A stretch of 64,000 nt of DNA from Paenibacillus whitsoniae. Its GTDB lineage: Bacteria; Bacillota; Bacilli; Paenibacillales; NBRC-103111. How positions within the stretch are numbered: position 1 is the stretch's first letter; every line of letters begins with the position of its first letter. Shown here one piece after another: positions 16,533 through 24,873 of the stretch. The position numbers and the translations under genes were made by a program. The notes under the pieces are model-generated. The model saw only the letters and a program-made list of their open reading frames with translations. It was not told the DNA's origin and ran no database searches. The stretch is from assembly GCF_003955665.1 (NCBI RefSeq), contig NZ_RXHU01000015.1, positions 124,001-188,000 on the forward strand, in the 5' to 3' direction.

Positions 16533-16613
16533 AGCGCGATTCCTCCGATTCCCGATCGCCGAAGCTTGCTATCGGTCGGGATATTAGAAAAGAATATAGC
16601 ATACTTGCCCTTT

Positions 16614-16639
16614 GTTTCAAATCACTTTCGATGGGGTAT
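16614..16639 (+). promoter_or_regulatory. SigB-type promoter of the ytxH-like gene
   Basis: GTTTCA (16614-16619), 14 nt, GGGTAT (16634-16639), 53 bp before the ATG of the YtxH-like gene. Confidence 0.78.
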
Positions 16640-16665
16640 AGGCTAGTAGGATCGGTTGCCTACTT

Positions 16666-16692
16666 ATACCCCAATCAAAGGAGAGATGAAAC
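16666..16692 (-). promoter_or_regulatory. SigB-type promoter facing the RsbU-like gene
   Basis: Minus strand: GTTTCA (16687-16692), 15 nt, GGGTAT (16666-16671). It points at the phosphatase gene, whose start is 134 bp downstream, and faces the plus-strand promoter at 16614-16639, so the two transcripts would overlap at their 5' ends. Confidence 0.55.
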
Positions 16693-17034
16693 ATGAATAC
16701 AGAGACGGCAGGACAAAGAAGCGGACTTCTATCCGGGATGATCATCGGTGCGGCGTTAGGTGCGGTCGCCTCCTTGTTGTTCGCTCCCAAGAAAGGCGCG
16801 GAGCTGCGCAAGGAGTTGGCCGATACGTGCCTGACCTTCCGCGATCACGCGGTGCAGCTCGCCAGCACGGTGAAGGACAAGGCGGAGAATATGGCGCAAA
16901 GCGCCTACGAGCACTCCCGCGAGCTAGTCGACGAGGCTCGTGAGGCGGGACAGCAGATTGCCGAAACGGCAGAGAAAATAAAAGACGAAACATTAGAACG
17001 ACCGAACCGGGAATTCACGACGGAATCGTTATAA
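16693..17034 (+). CDS. YtxH-like general stress protein
   Basis: A 113-residue protein with one membrane span near residues 12-30 (GLLSGMIIGAALGAVASLLFAPKKGAELRKEL). This is the YtxH signature of a glycine/alanine-rich span followed by APKKG and a long charged amphipathic helix. AGGAGAGATGAAAC precedes the ATG. A SigB-type promoter drives it, as for ytxGH in Bacillus. It is followed by a small gene of unknown function 46 bp downstream. Confidence 0.88.
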   Translation: MNTETAGQRSGLLSGMIIGAALGAVASLLFAPKKGAELRKELADTCLTFRDHAVQLASTVKDKAENMAQSAYEHSRELVDEAREAGQQIAETAEKIKDETLERPNREFTTESL

Positions 17035-17080
17035 GGCCTGATCACGAGAATAAGCCATTCCTATCGAGGAGGGATTTCAT

Positions 17081-17494
17081 ATGGAACAAGCCGCACTCCA
17101 GCAATTGCTTACCGAACATGGTTTTGAACGTACCCGGCACGCGGAAATATCGACCTATCGACTGAATATCTCCCATGGCGCTTCCGGGAATGACTATCCG
17201 TTTATCGTCACAGCGGTTTCAAGCGAAGAAGACGGCGTCACCATTCACTGGGACGAAGCCCGCTTCGAGGGCACGGAATCTGTCCCGCTTCAAGTCCGCA
17301 AGGCGGCGTTGGAGAAGCTCATCGAGCTGGAAAAGATGCTGAAGCGACCGACCGGCAAATCGATTGAGGAGGCGGATAACGGCTCCATGTCCCAGGACAT
17401 GCAAGAGGTCAAAAAACTCGGTGCTGAGATGAAACATATGAAGACGAACAGCGAGCTGATGGCGCAAGGATTGGTACCGGATCCCCTTCAATAA
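17081..17494 (+). CDS. Conserved-looking hypothetical protein (137 aa)
   Basis: A soluble 137-residue protein, not recognised. An N-terminal mixed alpha/beta part (LLTEHGFERTRHAEISTYRLNISHGASGNDYPFIVTAV) leads to a charged helical C-terminal half (LEKLIELEKMLKRPTGKSIEEA, DMQEVKKLGAEMKHMKTNSELMAQGL). The ATG has GAGGAGGG 7 bp upstream. It probably shares the SigB-type promoter of the ytxH-like gene and ends at a terminator, so a stress-related role is likely but unproven. Confidence 0.75.
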   Translation: MEQAALQQLLTEHGFERTRHAEISTYRLNISHGASGNDYPFIVTAVSSEEDGVTIHWDEARFEGTESVPLQVRKAALEKLIELEKMLKRPTGKSIEEADNGSMSQDMQEVKKLGAEMKHMKTNSELMAQGLVPDPLQ

Positions 17495-17503
17495 AGGAAA
17501 CGA

Positions 17504-17536
17504 GCCGCCTCTATTAACGAGGCGGCCTTAATCATT
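17504..17536 (+). terminator. Terminator after the ytxH operon (probably bidirectional)
   Basis: GCCGCCTC / GAGGCGGC with a 7-nt loop (17504-17526), then CTTAATCATTTTT. It sits between two convergent genes. Confidence 0.75.
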
Positions 17537-17537
17537 T

Positions 17538-19223
17538 TTAACGTTCAGGAAATTTACGGCGTCCATTGTTCATAAGCCGGATAGGACTCGTCAGATTATC
17601 CATCTGATGGTTGTTGTCGGCCCCTAATACGCTTCGCTTGCGCATATCCGCTATAACGGTTTGGTTTCTTCCAGACGCTTTAGCTTTATACAAAGCCTGA
17701 TCGGCTATATGAATAAGCTCTTCTGCTGAATTGGCGTGCGAAGAATAGTAAGCGATGCCCTGGGAAACAGTGACAGGATGCCCTAAGGGATTTGCACTAT
17801 GTTCCAGCCCAAGGCGTATTCGTTCTGCAACGAGATAAGCCTCTTCAGCAGCAGCATGAGGAATAAGCGCAATGAATTCTTCGCCTCCGAAGCGGCAGAA
17901 CACATCACTGGGTCGGACAACCGAAGTAACAATTTGTGCGAAATGCTTCAGCATTTCATCTCCAGCCTGATGACCATACGTATCATTAATTGATTTAAAT
18001 CTATCAATATCCATGATAATCACTGAAAACGGGGTTTTCTCCTCTATCCACTTATGCATGATTGCTTCAAGCGTCCTTCGATTTATTAACCCGGTTAAAG
18101 GATCAGTCGTTGCGTCATGCTTCAATTGATCCGTCTGCTTTTTCATATCAATTAGTGCAGTACTGATCGCTTTGGTTAATAAATCAGCCTCTCTATTCCA
18201 ATGCTGCTTTTCTTCAGGAAGCTTAATCCTATCCTTTGTATTTTGGCTCACCAAGTCGGCCAAAGCTACAAAAGGCTTCGCCAATCTGCGAGCAAGCACG
18301 ATGACAATGAGCATGAGCAACGAAAATGGGAGAATCATATACAACAGAATCGTTATTATGTAATGACGTAATTGTTCATTCACCACACTGATGGGTGATA
18401 CGACAACTACACCCCAGCCGTTTTCCGGAACTTTGACGTATCCCGCTAACAAAGACACGCCCCTTAAATTGACCATCTGTTCATAACCGCTCTGACCTTG
18501 AATAAGCTTTCGAACGACTTCATTTGCACGGATATCTTCGCCTAATCGAGTACGGTCCTGATGATACAGTAAACGGCCTTCGGATTCCACAATATAAAAA
18601 TACGATCCCATTTTATCCGTCGGGTTGCTCCCGAAAATCATATTTAAGATGTTGTTTTCTTCAAGATAAAGCGTTCCACCGATAAACCCTCGATAAATCC
18701 CTGCCTTATCGAATATCGGTTCACTCATAAATACGATGAGGCGCTTGGAGCTTGCAGTGACATAAGGTTTGGAGAGGTAGGGCTTTTGCGATGCTAATGC
18801 TTCCTTGGCAGCTTCTGTTGTAATGGATCTTCCGATGGTGTCGACGGATTTAGGAGACACATTTCGCACAACTCCCGTTTCATCAACCACAGTGACGGAA
18901 TTAAAATAGTTGCTGCTGTGGCGCATTAATTCGAGTTTATTGCTGACTTCGTCAACATTCATATCATTTATATCTGAGAAGAGGCTTGCAGAATATTGCA
19001 GACTGCTCCTCATTGATTTAAACAAGGAGTCAATGGTCAGGCTCATTTTTCCAGCACTTGAAAAATTTAAAGTAAGGGTCGTGTCGATCAACGAAGTTTT
19101 CTTGGATTGATAGGAAGCCACGAGCAGAATGGTAAAAGTGAGAAGAACCGATAAGGAAACCAGCGCCGTTAAAAGTGTGGTTAAGCTAATTTTTCTTGAG
19201 TTGGCTTTAAGTTCCTCTAGCAT
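17538..19223 (-). CDS. Diguanylate cyclase: dCACHE-HAMP-GGDEF
   Basis: A 561-residue membrane enzyme predicted to make cyclic di-GMP. A membrane span at about residues 15-38 is followed by an extracytoplasmic dCACHE sensor (about 40-285), a second span (LLYMILPFSLLMLIVIVLA), HAMP, and a C-terminal GGDEF domain (DPLTGLINRRTLE, DIDRFKSINDTYGHQAGDEML, FCRFGGEEFIALIP). The active-site GGEEF is intact. RPSD lies five residues before it, an RxxD inhibitory site, so product feedback is likely. Single gene between two terminators. Confidence 0.94.
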   Translation of the reverse strand: MLEELKANSRKISLTTLLTALVSLSVLLTFTILLVASYQSKKTSLIDTTLTLNFSSAGKMSLTIDSLFKSMRSSLQYSASLFSDINDMNVDEVSNKLELMRHSSNYFNSVTVVDETGVVRNVSPKSVDTIGRSITTEAAKEALASQKPYLSKPYVTASSKRLIVFMSEPIFDKAGIYRGFIGGTLYLEENNILNMIFGSNPTDKMGSYFYIVESEGRLLYHQDRTRLGEDIRANEVVRKLIQGQSGYEQMVNLRGVSLLAGYVKVPENGWGVVVVSPISVVNEQLRHYIITILLYMILPFSLLMLIVIVLARRLAKPFVALADLVSQNTKDRIKLPEEKQHWNREADLLTKAISTALIDMKKQTDQLKHDATTDPLTGLINRRTLEAIMHKWIEEKTPFSVIIMDIDRFKSINDTYGHQAGDEMLKHFAQIVTSVVRPSDVFCRFGGEEFIALIPHAAAEEAYLVAERIRLGLEHSANPLGHPVTVSQGIAYYSSHANSAEELIHIADQALYKAKASGRNQTVIADMRKRSVLGADNNHQMDNLTSPIRLMNNGRRKFPER

Positions 19224-19466
19224 AGGTGTCGATTGTCTCCTTTTACTCTATAAGCAAAAAATTCATGGTCGTTCATACGCGCGTCTCAATTATAATTCAA
19301 AAATAACGATAAATGGAGTAAAAAAATCCCTTATTTCTTTTCAAGTGCTCTATTAATGGAATCCACATTTGAGGAGGCAGTGAAGTAATAAAAATTTACG
19401 TCTTAACGTTCATCGCAACCATCTCATAATGGCAAAAACGGTAATCTTTTCGCTGCCAATCACGTG

Positions 19467-19510
19467 CAAAAAAGCCTGGTAGCCGCAGAATCTCCACAGC
19501 AATCAGGCTT
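19467..19510 (-). terminator. Terminator of the sugar-catabolic operon
   Basis: Minus strand: AAGCCTG ... CAGGCTT arms with a 25-nt loop, followed by TTTTTTGC. It lies immediately after the operon's last stop codon at 19514. Confidence 0.65.
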
Positions 19511-19513
19511 CAC

Positions 19514-20155
19514 TTAAAAACAGTAGATCAAGTTCATTTTCTCCCACGGCACCGGCCCTTGGTCGCCTCCGGGCCATAGCTGAAAATGCGACTCCATGAG
19601 CGCATGCCAATTCGTGCTCGGCAGAACCGACTCGGGCCACGCATGGCGGGCAGCCCCAGGCTCGAATACCGGCGCAGGCAGCTCGTGATAAGAAAAGATC
19701 AGTTCCTCATGGGCGCCAATTGCATACGTAGGGTTGAAGCCGTACGGCTTCTCTTCCTGCAAGGCAAAGTGATAGAAAATGTAGGAACTGTACATCTCCG
19801 GCCGGAGCCTCGCCAGACTGCCCAGCCGCTCGTGGGCGTCCGTTCGCCGGGCATTCGGGGGCTCCCCATCACGGTAAATCGGCATCATCGGCACCGTGTG
19901 TCGATGTCCCCCGTCTGCGCCAGGCCACTCCTCCAGCAATACCAGGCAAGGGGCTGGCCATTGCCAAGCTACAGCCTGTTCGCCTACCGCCTCCAAGTAA
20001 AGAAAGAGGCTGCCTTCCTTCGCGAAAACCGCAACTGTGTTCACGCCTTGCTCCCGCAGCTCACGTTCCCATTGGCCCGCGGACGCCGTGAGCGCAGATA
20101 CAAAGTTCACCGCGCCGCCCTTTTTCACCTGCGCTCGGTACATCCATCGCTTCAT
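19514..20155 (-). CDS. RhaM-like (sugar mutarotase-like) protein of 213 aa
   Basis: A soluble 213-residue protein. The first 100 residues resemble the ferredoxin-like fold of L-rhamnose mutarotases (WMYRAQVKKGGAVNFVSAL, LREQGVNTVAVFAKEGSLFLYLEAVG, LEEWPGADGGHRHTVPMMPIY). The second half (PEMYSSYIFYHFALQEEKPYGFNPTYAIGAHEELIFSYHELP) may be a second related domain, making it about twice the family's usual length. It is the last of four tightly overlapping genes (4 bp with the lactonase-like gene), consistent with interconverting sugar anomers for the dehydrogenase. The assignment is by pattern only. Confidence 0.6.
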   Translation of the reverse strand: MKRWMYRAQVKKGGAVNFVSALTASAGQWERELREQGVNTVAVFAKEGSLFLYLEAVGEQAVAWQWPAPCLVLLEEWPGADGGHRHTVPMMPIYRDGEPPNARRTDAHERLGSLARLRPEMYSSYIFYHFALQEEKPYGFNPTYAIGAHEELIFSYHELPAPVFEPGAARHAWPESVLPSTNWHALMESHFQLWPGGDQGPVPWEKMNLIYCF

Positions 20156-20985
20156 CGCTGTATCGGGTAGAATCGCCGGGCGTTGCCCGCGCGAATCTTC
20201 CCCTTCTCCTCCTCTGCGAGTTCGTCTCCCAGCACCGCTTCAAACAAGCGGATGACGTCACCGTAGCCGCCGGCTTGCAAGGCAATCGGCCAGTCGCTGC
20301 CGAACAGCAGACGGTCGGGGCCATAGAGCTGGAGCAGCCGGTCAACATACGGCTGGAGCAGGGCCGGGCGGTACCCGCCGGCCATCGTGATCATACCGGA
20401 CAGCTTCACCGCTGTCCGCGGAAGCTCGGCTAACCGTGCCATGCCGGTCAGCCATGATTCTGAAGGCTGCTCCCGCACAGGCGGGCAGCCCAGGTGGTTC
20501 ACAACAGCCGTGAGCTGCGGCTGTTCCTCGAGATAGCCGGCGACCGCTGCGAGGTCGCCGGGCTGCACGAGCAGGTCGAGCGTCAGCCCGACCTGCTGCA
20601 AGGACGCGAGCGCCGCGCGCAGCCGGCGCTGCTCCGCTGGGGGGCGGCCGGCGCGAAACGCGCTGCCGCCGAAGCGGACGCCGGCGAAGCGCGTGTTCGC
20701 CTGCAGCTGCGCGAGCTCCGCGTCGAAGCGCTCCGCGAGCGGGTCGAGCCCGCCGCTGACACCGGCAATGGCCGGTGCAGTCTGCGCCAGCTCGAGCAGG
20801 AACGCCGCTTCGGCCGCTGTCGGTGCGGCCTGCACGGCGATCACCGCCTCGACGCCGTGCACCGTCATCTCCGGCAGCAGCTGCACGGGCAGATAATCCT
20901 GATAGAGCAGCGGATGATCGGGCTTGAGCCAGCCGTAGTCACCGCGCGCCGGCTGCCAAAAATGAACGTGACTGTCTACATACAT
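20152..20985 (-). CDS. Amidohydrolase-2 sugar lactonase-like (L-fuconolactonase family)
   Basis: A 277-residue TIM-barrel metal hydrolase. It opens MYVDSHVHFWQPARGDYGWL, with the D-x-H-x-H metal motif and HFWQ text of fuconolactone/rhamnonolactone hydrolases. It continues with VVNHLGCP, a conserved ...LSGM... strand and FGSDWPI, the metal Asp. The ATG at 20983-20985 is chosen over upstream codons because the family starts at this motif and AAAGGATG lies before it. It overlaps the preceding gene by 10 bp and the next by 4 bp. Predicted to open the lactone made by the aldo/keto reductase. Confidence 0.85.
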   Translation of the reverse strand: MYVDSHVHFWQPARGDYGWLKPDHPLLYQDYLPVQLLPEMTVHGVEAVIAVQAAPTAAEAAFLLELAQTAPAIAGVSGGLDPLAERFDAELAQLQANTRFAGVRFGGSAFRAGRPPAEQRRLRAALASLQQVGLTLDLLVQPGDLAAVAGYLEEQPQLTAVVNHLGCPPVREQPSESWLTGMARLAELPRTAVKLSGMITMAGGYRPALLQPYVDRLLQLYGPDRLLFGSDWPIALQAGGYGDVIRLFEAVLGDELAEEEKGKIRAGNARRFYPIQR

Positions 20986-22922
20986 GTCGCGTCGACATCC
21001 TTTCGCCCAGCCAGCACGCCGTCCCGATACGGGCTCGGCCATGGCATGTCGTAGCTCGGCGAGTTCGCATACCGCTGCATGCCAAGCTTCAGGCGAATGC
21101 CCGTGCCGCGCAGCAAATGGACAGCGAGCCATTTGCCGGCGATGGCTTCAGCGTCGCCGACCGGTTCGCCTTCGCGGTCCAGCCGCTGCACGCTCGTGAA
21201 CGCATGCTCGCCGAACGTCCCCGCCTGAATGACGACCTCGCGCTCGTCGAACAGGCTTGTGTTGCACAGCTGCAGGGTCACGCTGTCCGCCGTGAGCGCT
21301 TCGACGAGCGCCGATACGCCTTGCGGCAGTCCTGGCCGCCGTTCTTGCGCGTCGAAGTAGCGTACCCGCGCATGCTGCAGGCCGCCGTGCGAGATGTGCA
21401 TCGGGCCGCCAAGCGTCAGCTGCACCAGCGACTCGAAGTACACCGGACACATCTCCTGCCAAATATGAATGGAAGAATAGTTGCCGTCCGCGTACCCGAT
21501 GCTCCATTGGTACGGATCGCCCTTATCGGAACGCATCCGTTCCAGCTGCCGGCCGATCAGCTCCATATTGGCCGACAGTATCCGGCTCGGATAGTCCGGG
21601 TTCAAGCCGCGAATGTATTGGAACCACGGCTCCGTGTTGCCGATGTAGTGCTTGGTCTCCCGTCCGGTACGGCTGTCTCTGCCGGAGACGACGGGCACCG
21701 TGATTTCATTCCAATCATGGTCCTTTGGAATCCGGTCGATGCGTTCAAGGTCTTCGTCCGCCATCGACATCGTCCAGAGATAGACCGGGTACTTCGGCAG
21801 CGCCTTGCGCCAATCGTGCCAGCCATGATCGCCATGCTTATTCGGCACGAGCGTCAGACCGTTCTCCTCCTTGCGCAGCGCCCAGTTGGCGTCAAGCTGA
21901 TTCCGCGCCAACGCCAGCTTGCTCATGTCGCCAGTCAGCAGCACGGCGTTCATACACGCATTTGTCAGCGGCTCGATGATCGTCATAAAGCCATGCGGCC
22001 AACGCCAGCCGTAATAGCCGCCCCACCATTTGCCGTCGTTGTATTCGCCGATCTGGCCGGAAAGCCCGACATTGTCGGGAATGATGCCGCCATTCTCACG
22101 TGTCCGCTCTTCCCAAGCGGCGAGATACTGCGTCACCCATTCGCGCAGCGCCGTGTCGCCTGTATACATGTAAGCGTGTGCAATCAAACCGCTGGCATTG
22201 AGATTCAGCGGTACGTCCCCGCGATTCATCCGCTCATTCATCATGTTGAGGAGGTGCTCATACACCTCATCGTTCGACCAAGGACATTTGCGGCTGGCAT
22301 AATCGACGCCGGGAATATCCTCATACGGTGCAGGATAGTGATCCAAAATCGCGCGATGCGTGCTCCAGTCCTCCGCCGTAACGACAAAACGCGGGCCATC
22401 GCTGCCCGTAAGCGGCGACCGGATCAGCTTCAGTTCTTTATCGTAATTCGGCGCTGCCGGGTCGTCTCCCGTATACATGCGGGCAAAGTTTAGGGCTCTT
22501 TGCCGGTCCTTCAGCGTGGCCGGCCCCGCCAGGCCAAGGAAATACAGAAACAAGTAGCCCTCTCCGTGGTGCATCCAATCGTAGTACCGATCAAACTCAC
22601 GGTTCACCTGTCCGTATTCCGTCCATTGCCAGGTAATCGCTTCCCATAGTTGGCGGGATACACCGTGCAGTTCCTTGCTGCCGCCCAGCACATAAAGCAG
22701 TGCCAAGTTCATAAAGCCCTCGTACGGGTCGTCCGAGCCGTCCATGCCTGGCCATTCCTTTTGCCAGATGAGGGTTCCATCCGGTTCCGTATACCGCGCC
22801 ACAAATTCCTTCGCCGCCTCATTCAGCGTTTGAAAAAGCCACTGCTCCTGCAGCGCCCACGCCGGGGGAGCCATCCGCTCCTCTGCCGTAATTCTCGGCA
22901 AATTGCTTTGCTGCTGACTCAT
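20976..22922 (-). CDS. Large six-hairpin-like protein of unknown specificity (648 aa)
   Basis: A 648-residue soluble protein without a signal peptide. Its aromatic, helix-rich repeats suggest an (alpha/alpha) toroid like six-hairpin glycosidases (YYDWMHHGEGYLFLYFLGLAG, LNLNASGLIAHAYMYTGDTALREWV, WWGGYYGWRWPHGFMTIIEPLTNACMNAVLLTGD, WHDWRKALPKYPVYLWTMS). A beta-sandwich-like C-terminal part follows. No known catalytic signature is recognised. It is coupled by overlaps to an aldo/keto reductase upstream and a lactonase downstream, so it probably releases or processes the sugar they oxidise. Confidence 0.7.
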   Translation of the reverse strand: MSQQQSNLPRITAEERMAPPAWALQEQWLFQTLNEAAKEFVARYTEPDGTLIWQKEWPGMDGSDDPYEGFMNLALLYVLGGSKELHGVSRQLWEAITWQWTEYGQVNREFDRYYDWMHHGEGYLFLYFLGLAGPATLKDRQRALNFARMYTGDDPAAPNYDKELKLIRSPLTGSDGPRFVVTAEDWSTHRAILDHYPAPYEDIPGVDYASRKCPWSNDEVYEHLLNMMNERMNRGDVPLNLNASGLIAHAYMYTGDTALREWVTQYLAAWEERTRENGGIIPDNVGLSGQIGEYNDGKWWGGYYGWRWPHGFMTIIEPLTNACMNAVLLTGDMSKLALARNQLDANWALRKEENGLTLVPNKHGDHGWHDWRKALPKYPVYLWTMSMADEDLERIDRIPKDHDWNEITVPVVSGRDSRTGRETKHYIGNTEPWFQYIRGLNPDYPSRILSANMELIGRQLERMRSDKGDPYQWSIGYADGNYSSIHIWQEMCPVYFESLVQLTLGGPMHISHGGLQHARVRYFDAQERRPGLPQGVSALVEALTADSVTLQLCNTSLFDEREVVIQAGTFGEHAFTSVQRLDREGEPVGDAEAIAGKWLAVHLLRGTGIRLKLGMQRYANSPSYDMPWPSPYRDGVLAGRKDVDATCM

Positions 22923-23842
22923 TTCCCCACCTCCTTCTCCGACGGGAACAAGTTTTGCCCTTGAAAAAGAGTGTACACCCGGCTCAGCTCATCCGGCTCC
23001 AGCCCGCGCCCGTCGCAATAGGTCATATTCGCGCGAAGCTTCTCACACGTCGTAGCGCCTGTTAACGTCACATGAATCGCCGGCTGGGTTAAGCTAAAAC
23101 GCATCCCCGGCTCCACAAGGCCGTGCGGTTCCGTCTTCCGCAGGAACTGAAGCTGCGCCATTCTGCGAGCGGCTTCCTCCACAATCGGCGGCCTTAGAAA
23201 CGCGGCCGGCGTATCCGCCAACAGGCCGAGTCCCAGCACGCTTCCGTTAATGACGCCGATGCCCTTCTCTTGCGTTAGCGGCAATAATTCATCTTTCGCC
23301 GTGTGATCGATCAGCATATACCGCGTGTAGAACTGGATGCTGTCAAACCGGTCGAGCTCCACAAACCGCTTCAGCAGCGGAAGAATGCGCGTCGAGATGC
23401 CGATATAACGGATTTTCCCGTCTTTGCGCAGCTTTTCGAGCGCCGGAAGCGTCTCGTTCACGACTGTTTCATAAGGAACTTGCTCGGCATCGTGAATTTG
23501 CAGCAGGTCGATCCAGTCGGTCTGTAATCTCGCCAAACTACTTTCAACCGAACGAATCGTGTTGTCGTAATCAAACGATTCCCCCGGGCCCACCGCTTTG
23601 GACGCTAAAATAATGTCGTTCCGCCTGCCGCCTGCCAGCGCCTGCCCGAGCCTGCGCTCGGATTCGCCCCGGCCATAGCTCGGCGCGGTATCTATGAAAT
23701 TAATCCCACCGTCAATTGCCTCATGGATCATCTTCTCGATCTCGTGTTCATCTGCCGGTCCGAAAACGCCGCCTAACGGCGCCCCGCCAAGCCCCAGCTT
23801 TGACACGCGAAGCCCGGTACGACCAAAAGTTGTATATTCCAT
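22919..23842 (-). CDS. Aldo/keto reductase, L-fucose/D-threo-aldose dehydrogenase-like
   Basis: A 307-residue (beta/alpha)8 NAD(P)-dependent oxidoreductase. It begins MEYTTFGRTGLRVSKLGLGGAPLGGVFG. The catalytic Asp/Tyr are in FIDTAPSYGRGESERRLGQAL, the Lys in DIILASKAVG and the His in DLLQIHDAEQV. The text and length match aldose 1-dehydrogenases of this superfamily. GGAGGGATCGAG precedes the ATG at 23840-23842; the long upstream in-frame extension is not native-looking. First gene of the operon, divergent from an AraC regulator, and overlapping the next gene by 4 bp. Confidence 0.9.
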   Translation of the reverse strand: MEYTTFGRTGLRVSKLGLGGAPLGGVFGPADEHEIEKMIHEAIDGGINFIDTAPSYGRGESERRLGQALAGGRRNDIILASKAVGPGESFDYDNTIRSVESSLARLQTDWIDLLQIHDAEQVPYETVVNETLPALEKLRKDGKIRYIGISTRILPLLKRFVELDRFDSIQFYTRYMLIDHTAKDELLPLTQEKGIGVINGSVLGLGLLADTPAAFLRPPIVEEAARRMAQLQFLRKTEPHGLVEPGMRFSLTQPAIHVTLTGATTCEKLRANMTYCDGRGLEPDELSRVYTLFQGQNLFPSEKEVGK

Positions 23843-23953
23843 CTCGATCCCTCCTACTGTAAATTGTAGCGGGCCTCCGCTATAATCAGAATAGCCAGAG
23901 TTCCCCATCTTATAGCATATCTTCTCTATGCCTTGAAAGGAGCGGATGCAAGC

Positions 23954-24784
23954 ATGGAGTTTATTTATACCGACTCGATCGGGCTGACCGATCTGAGTGT
24001 GCTGGAAGTCGGCACGCAGCAATGCCTGCCTGCCATGACATTCGGGCCCAGTGTGCGGGATATGTACATTCTGCATTATGTGCACAGCGGGTACGGCACT
24101 TACACGGCTGGCAGACACACGGAGCAGATCGGCCCCGGAGGGCTATTCCTCGTGGTACCGGACACGGTGCATACGTATGAGGCGGATGCGGACGAGCCCT
24201 GGCGCTACTCGTGGTTCGGCTTCGTCGGCACGATGGCTCCCCGGCTGGCCCTGCTGGCCGGCTTTACATCCCCGACGCCCGTTCGCGAGGCGCCGCCCTC
24301 CGGGGCGGCCGCCGCTCTTTTCGCGGATCTAATGAGCCTGCGCGACGAATCGGCCAAGGAGCTGCTGCTGGTCGGTCAGCTGTATCGGATTTTTGGCATG
24401 CTGGCAGTCCCGGACGACACGCCTGCGCTGCAAGCCGATGTCGGCCAACATGTTCGCAAGGCCGTCTCCTATATGAATGCCCGCTATGCCGAACGCATCG
24501 GGCTGGATGACATCGCCGCCTACGTCGGGCTCGATACCAAGTATTTGTGCCGGCTGTTTCAGCAGCGGCTTTCGATGTCGCCGTACCGGTATTTGACGGA
24601 CATCCGGATGCGCAAAGCGTGCCGGCTTCTCCGCCGGCAAATGCTCAGCATCGCCGAAGTGGCGCGTGCCGTCGGCTATCCGGATCCGCTGCTCTTCTCG
24701 CGGATGTTTAAGCGAACGATCGGCGTCTCCCCCACCGCTTACCGGGAAAAAGCGAAGCTGGAGAGTACTGCAGGCTCGCCGTGA
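23954..24784 (+). CDS. AraC-family regulator of the adjacent sugar operon
   Basis: A 276-residue regulator with an N-terminal cupin (YILHYVHSGYGTYTAGRHTEQIGPGGLFLVVPDTVHTYEAD) and a C-terminal AraC helix-turn-helix pair (IGLDDIAAYVGLDTKYLCRLFQQRLSMSPYRYLTDIRM, SIAEVARAVGYPDPLLFSRMFKRTIGVSPTAYR). The ATG at 23954 has AAAGGAG 11 bp upstream. The gene is divergent from the aldo/keto reductase operon with about 110 bp between starts, and presumably activates it in response to the sugar. Confidence 0.9.
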   Translation: MEFIYTDSIGLTDLSVLEVGTQQCLPAMTFGPSVRDMYILHYVHSGYGTYTAGRHTEQIGPGGLFLVVPDTVHTYEADADEPWRYSWFGFVGTMAPRLALLAGFTSPTPVREAPPSGAAAALFADLMSLRDESAKELLLVGQLYRIFGMLAVPDDTPALQADVGQHVRKAVSYMNARYAERIGLDDIAAYVGLDTKYLCRLFQQRLSMSPYRYLTDIRMRKACRLLRRQMLSIAEVARAVGYPDPLLFSRMFKRTIGVSPTAYREKAKLESTAGSP

Positions 24785-24873
24785 GCGGAGTCGCCGGGGG
24801 AGCCGATGCGAACAAGCATACGGGATAGACGGCTCTTGACGGCCTAGGGGGGGTTGGAGGCACTCAGCCCCTC

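Noticed and set aside
21117..22493. 458-codon plus-strand frame antisense to the 648-aa operon protein.
   Set aside because: Shadow frame rich in Arg/His/Gln with no domain and no start signal, while the minus-strand gene is coupled to its neighbours.
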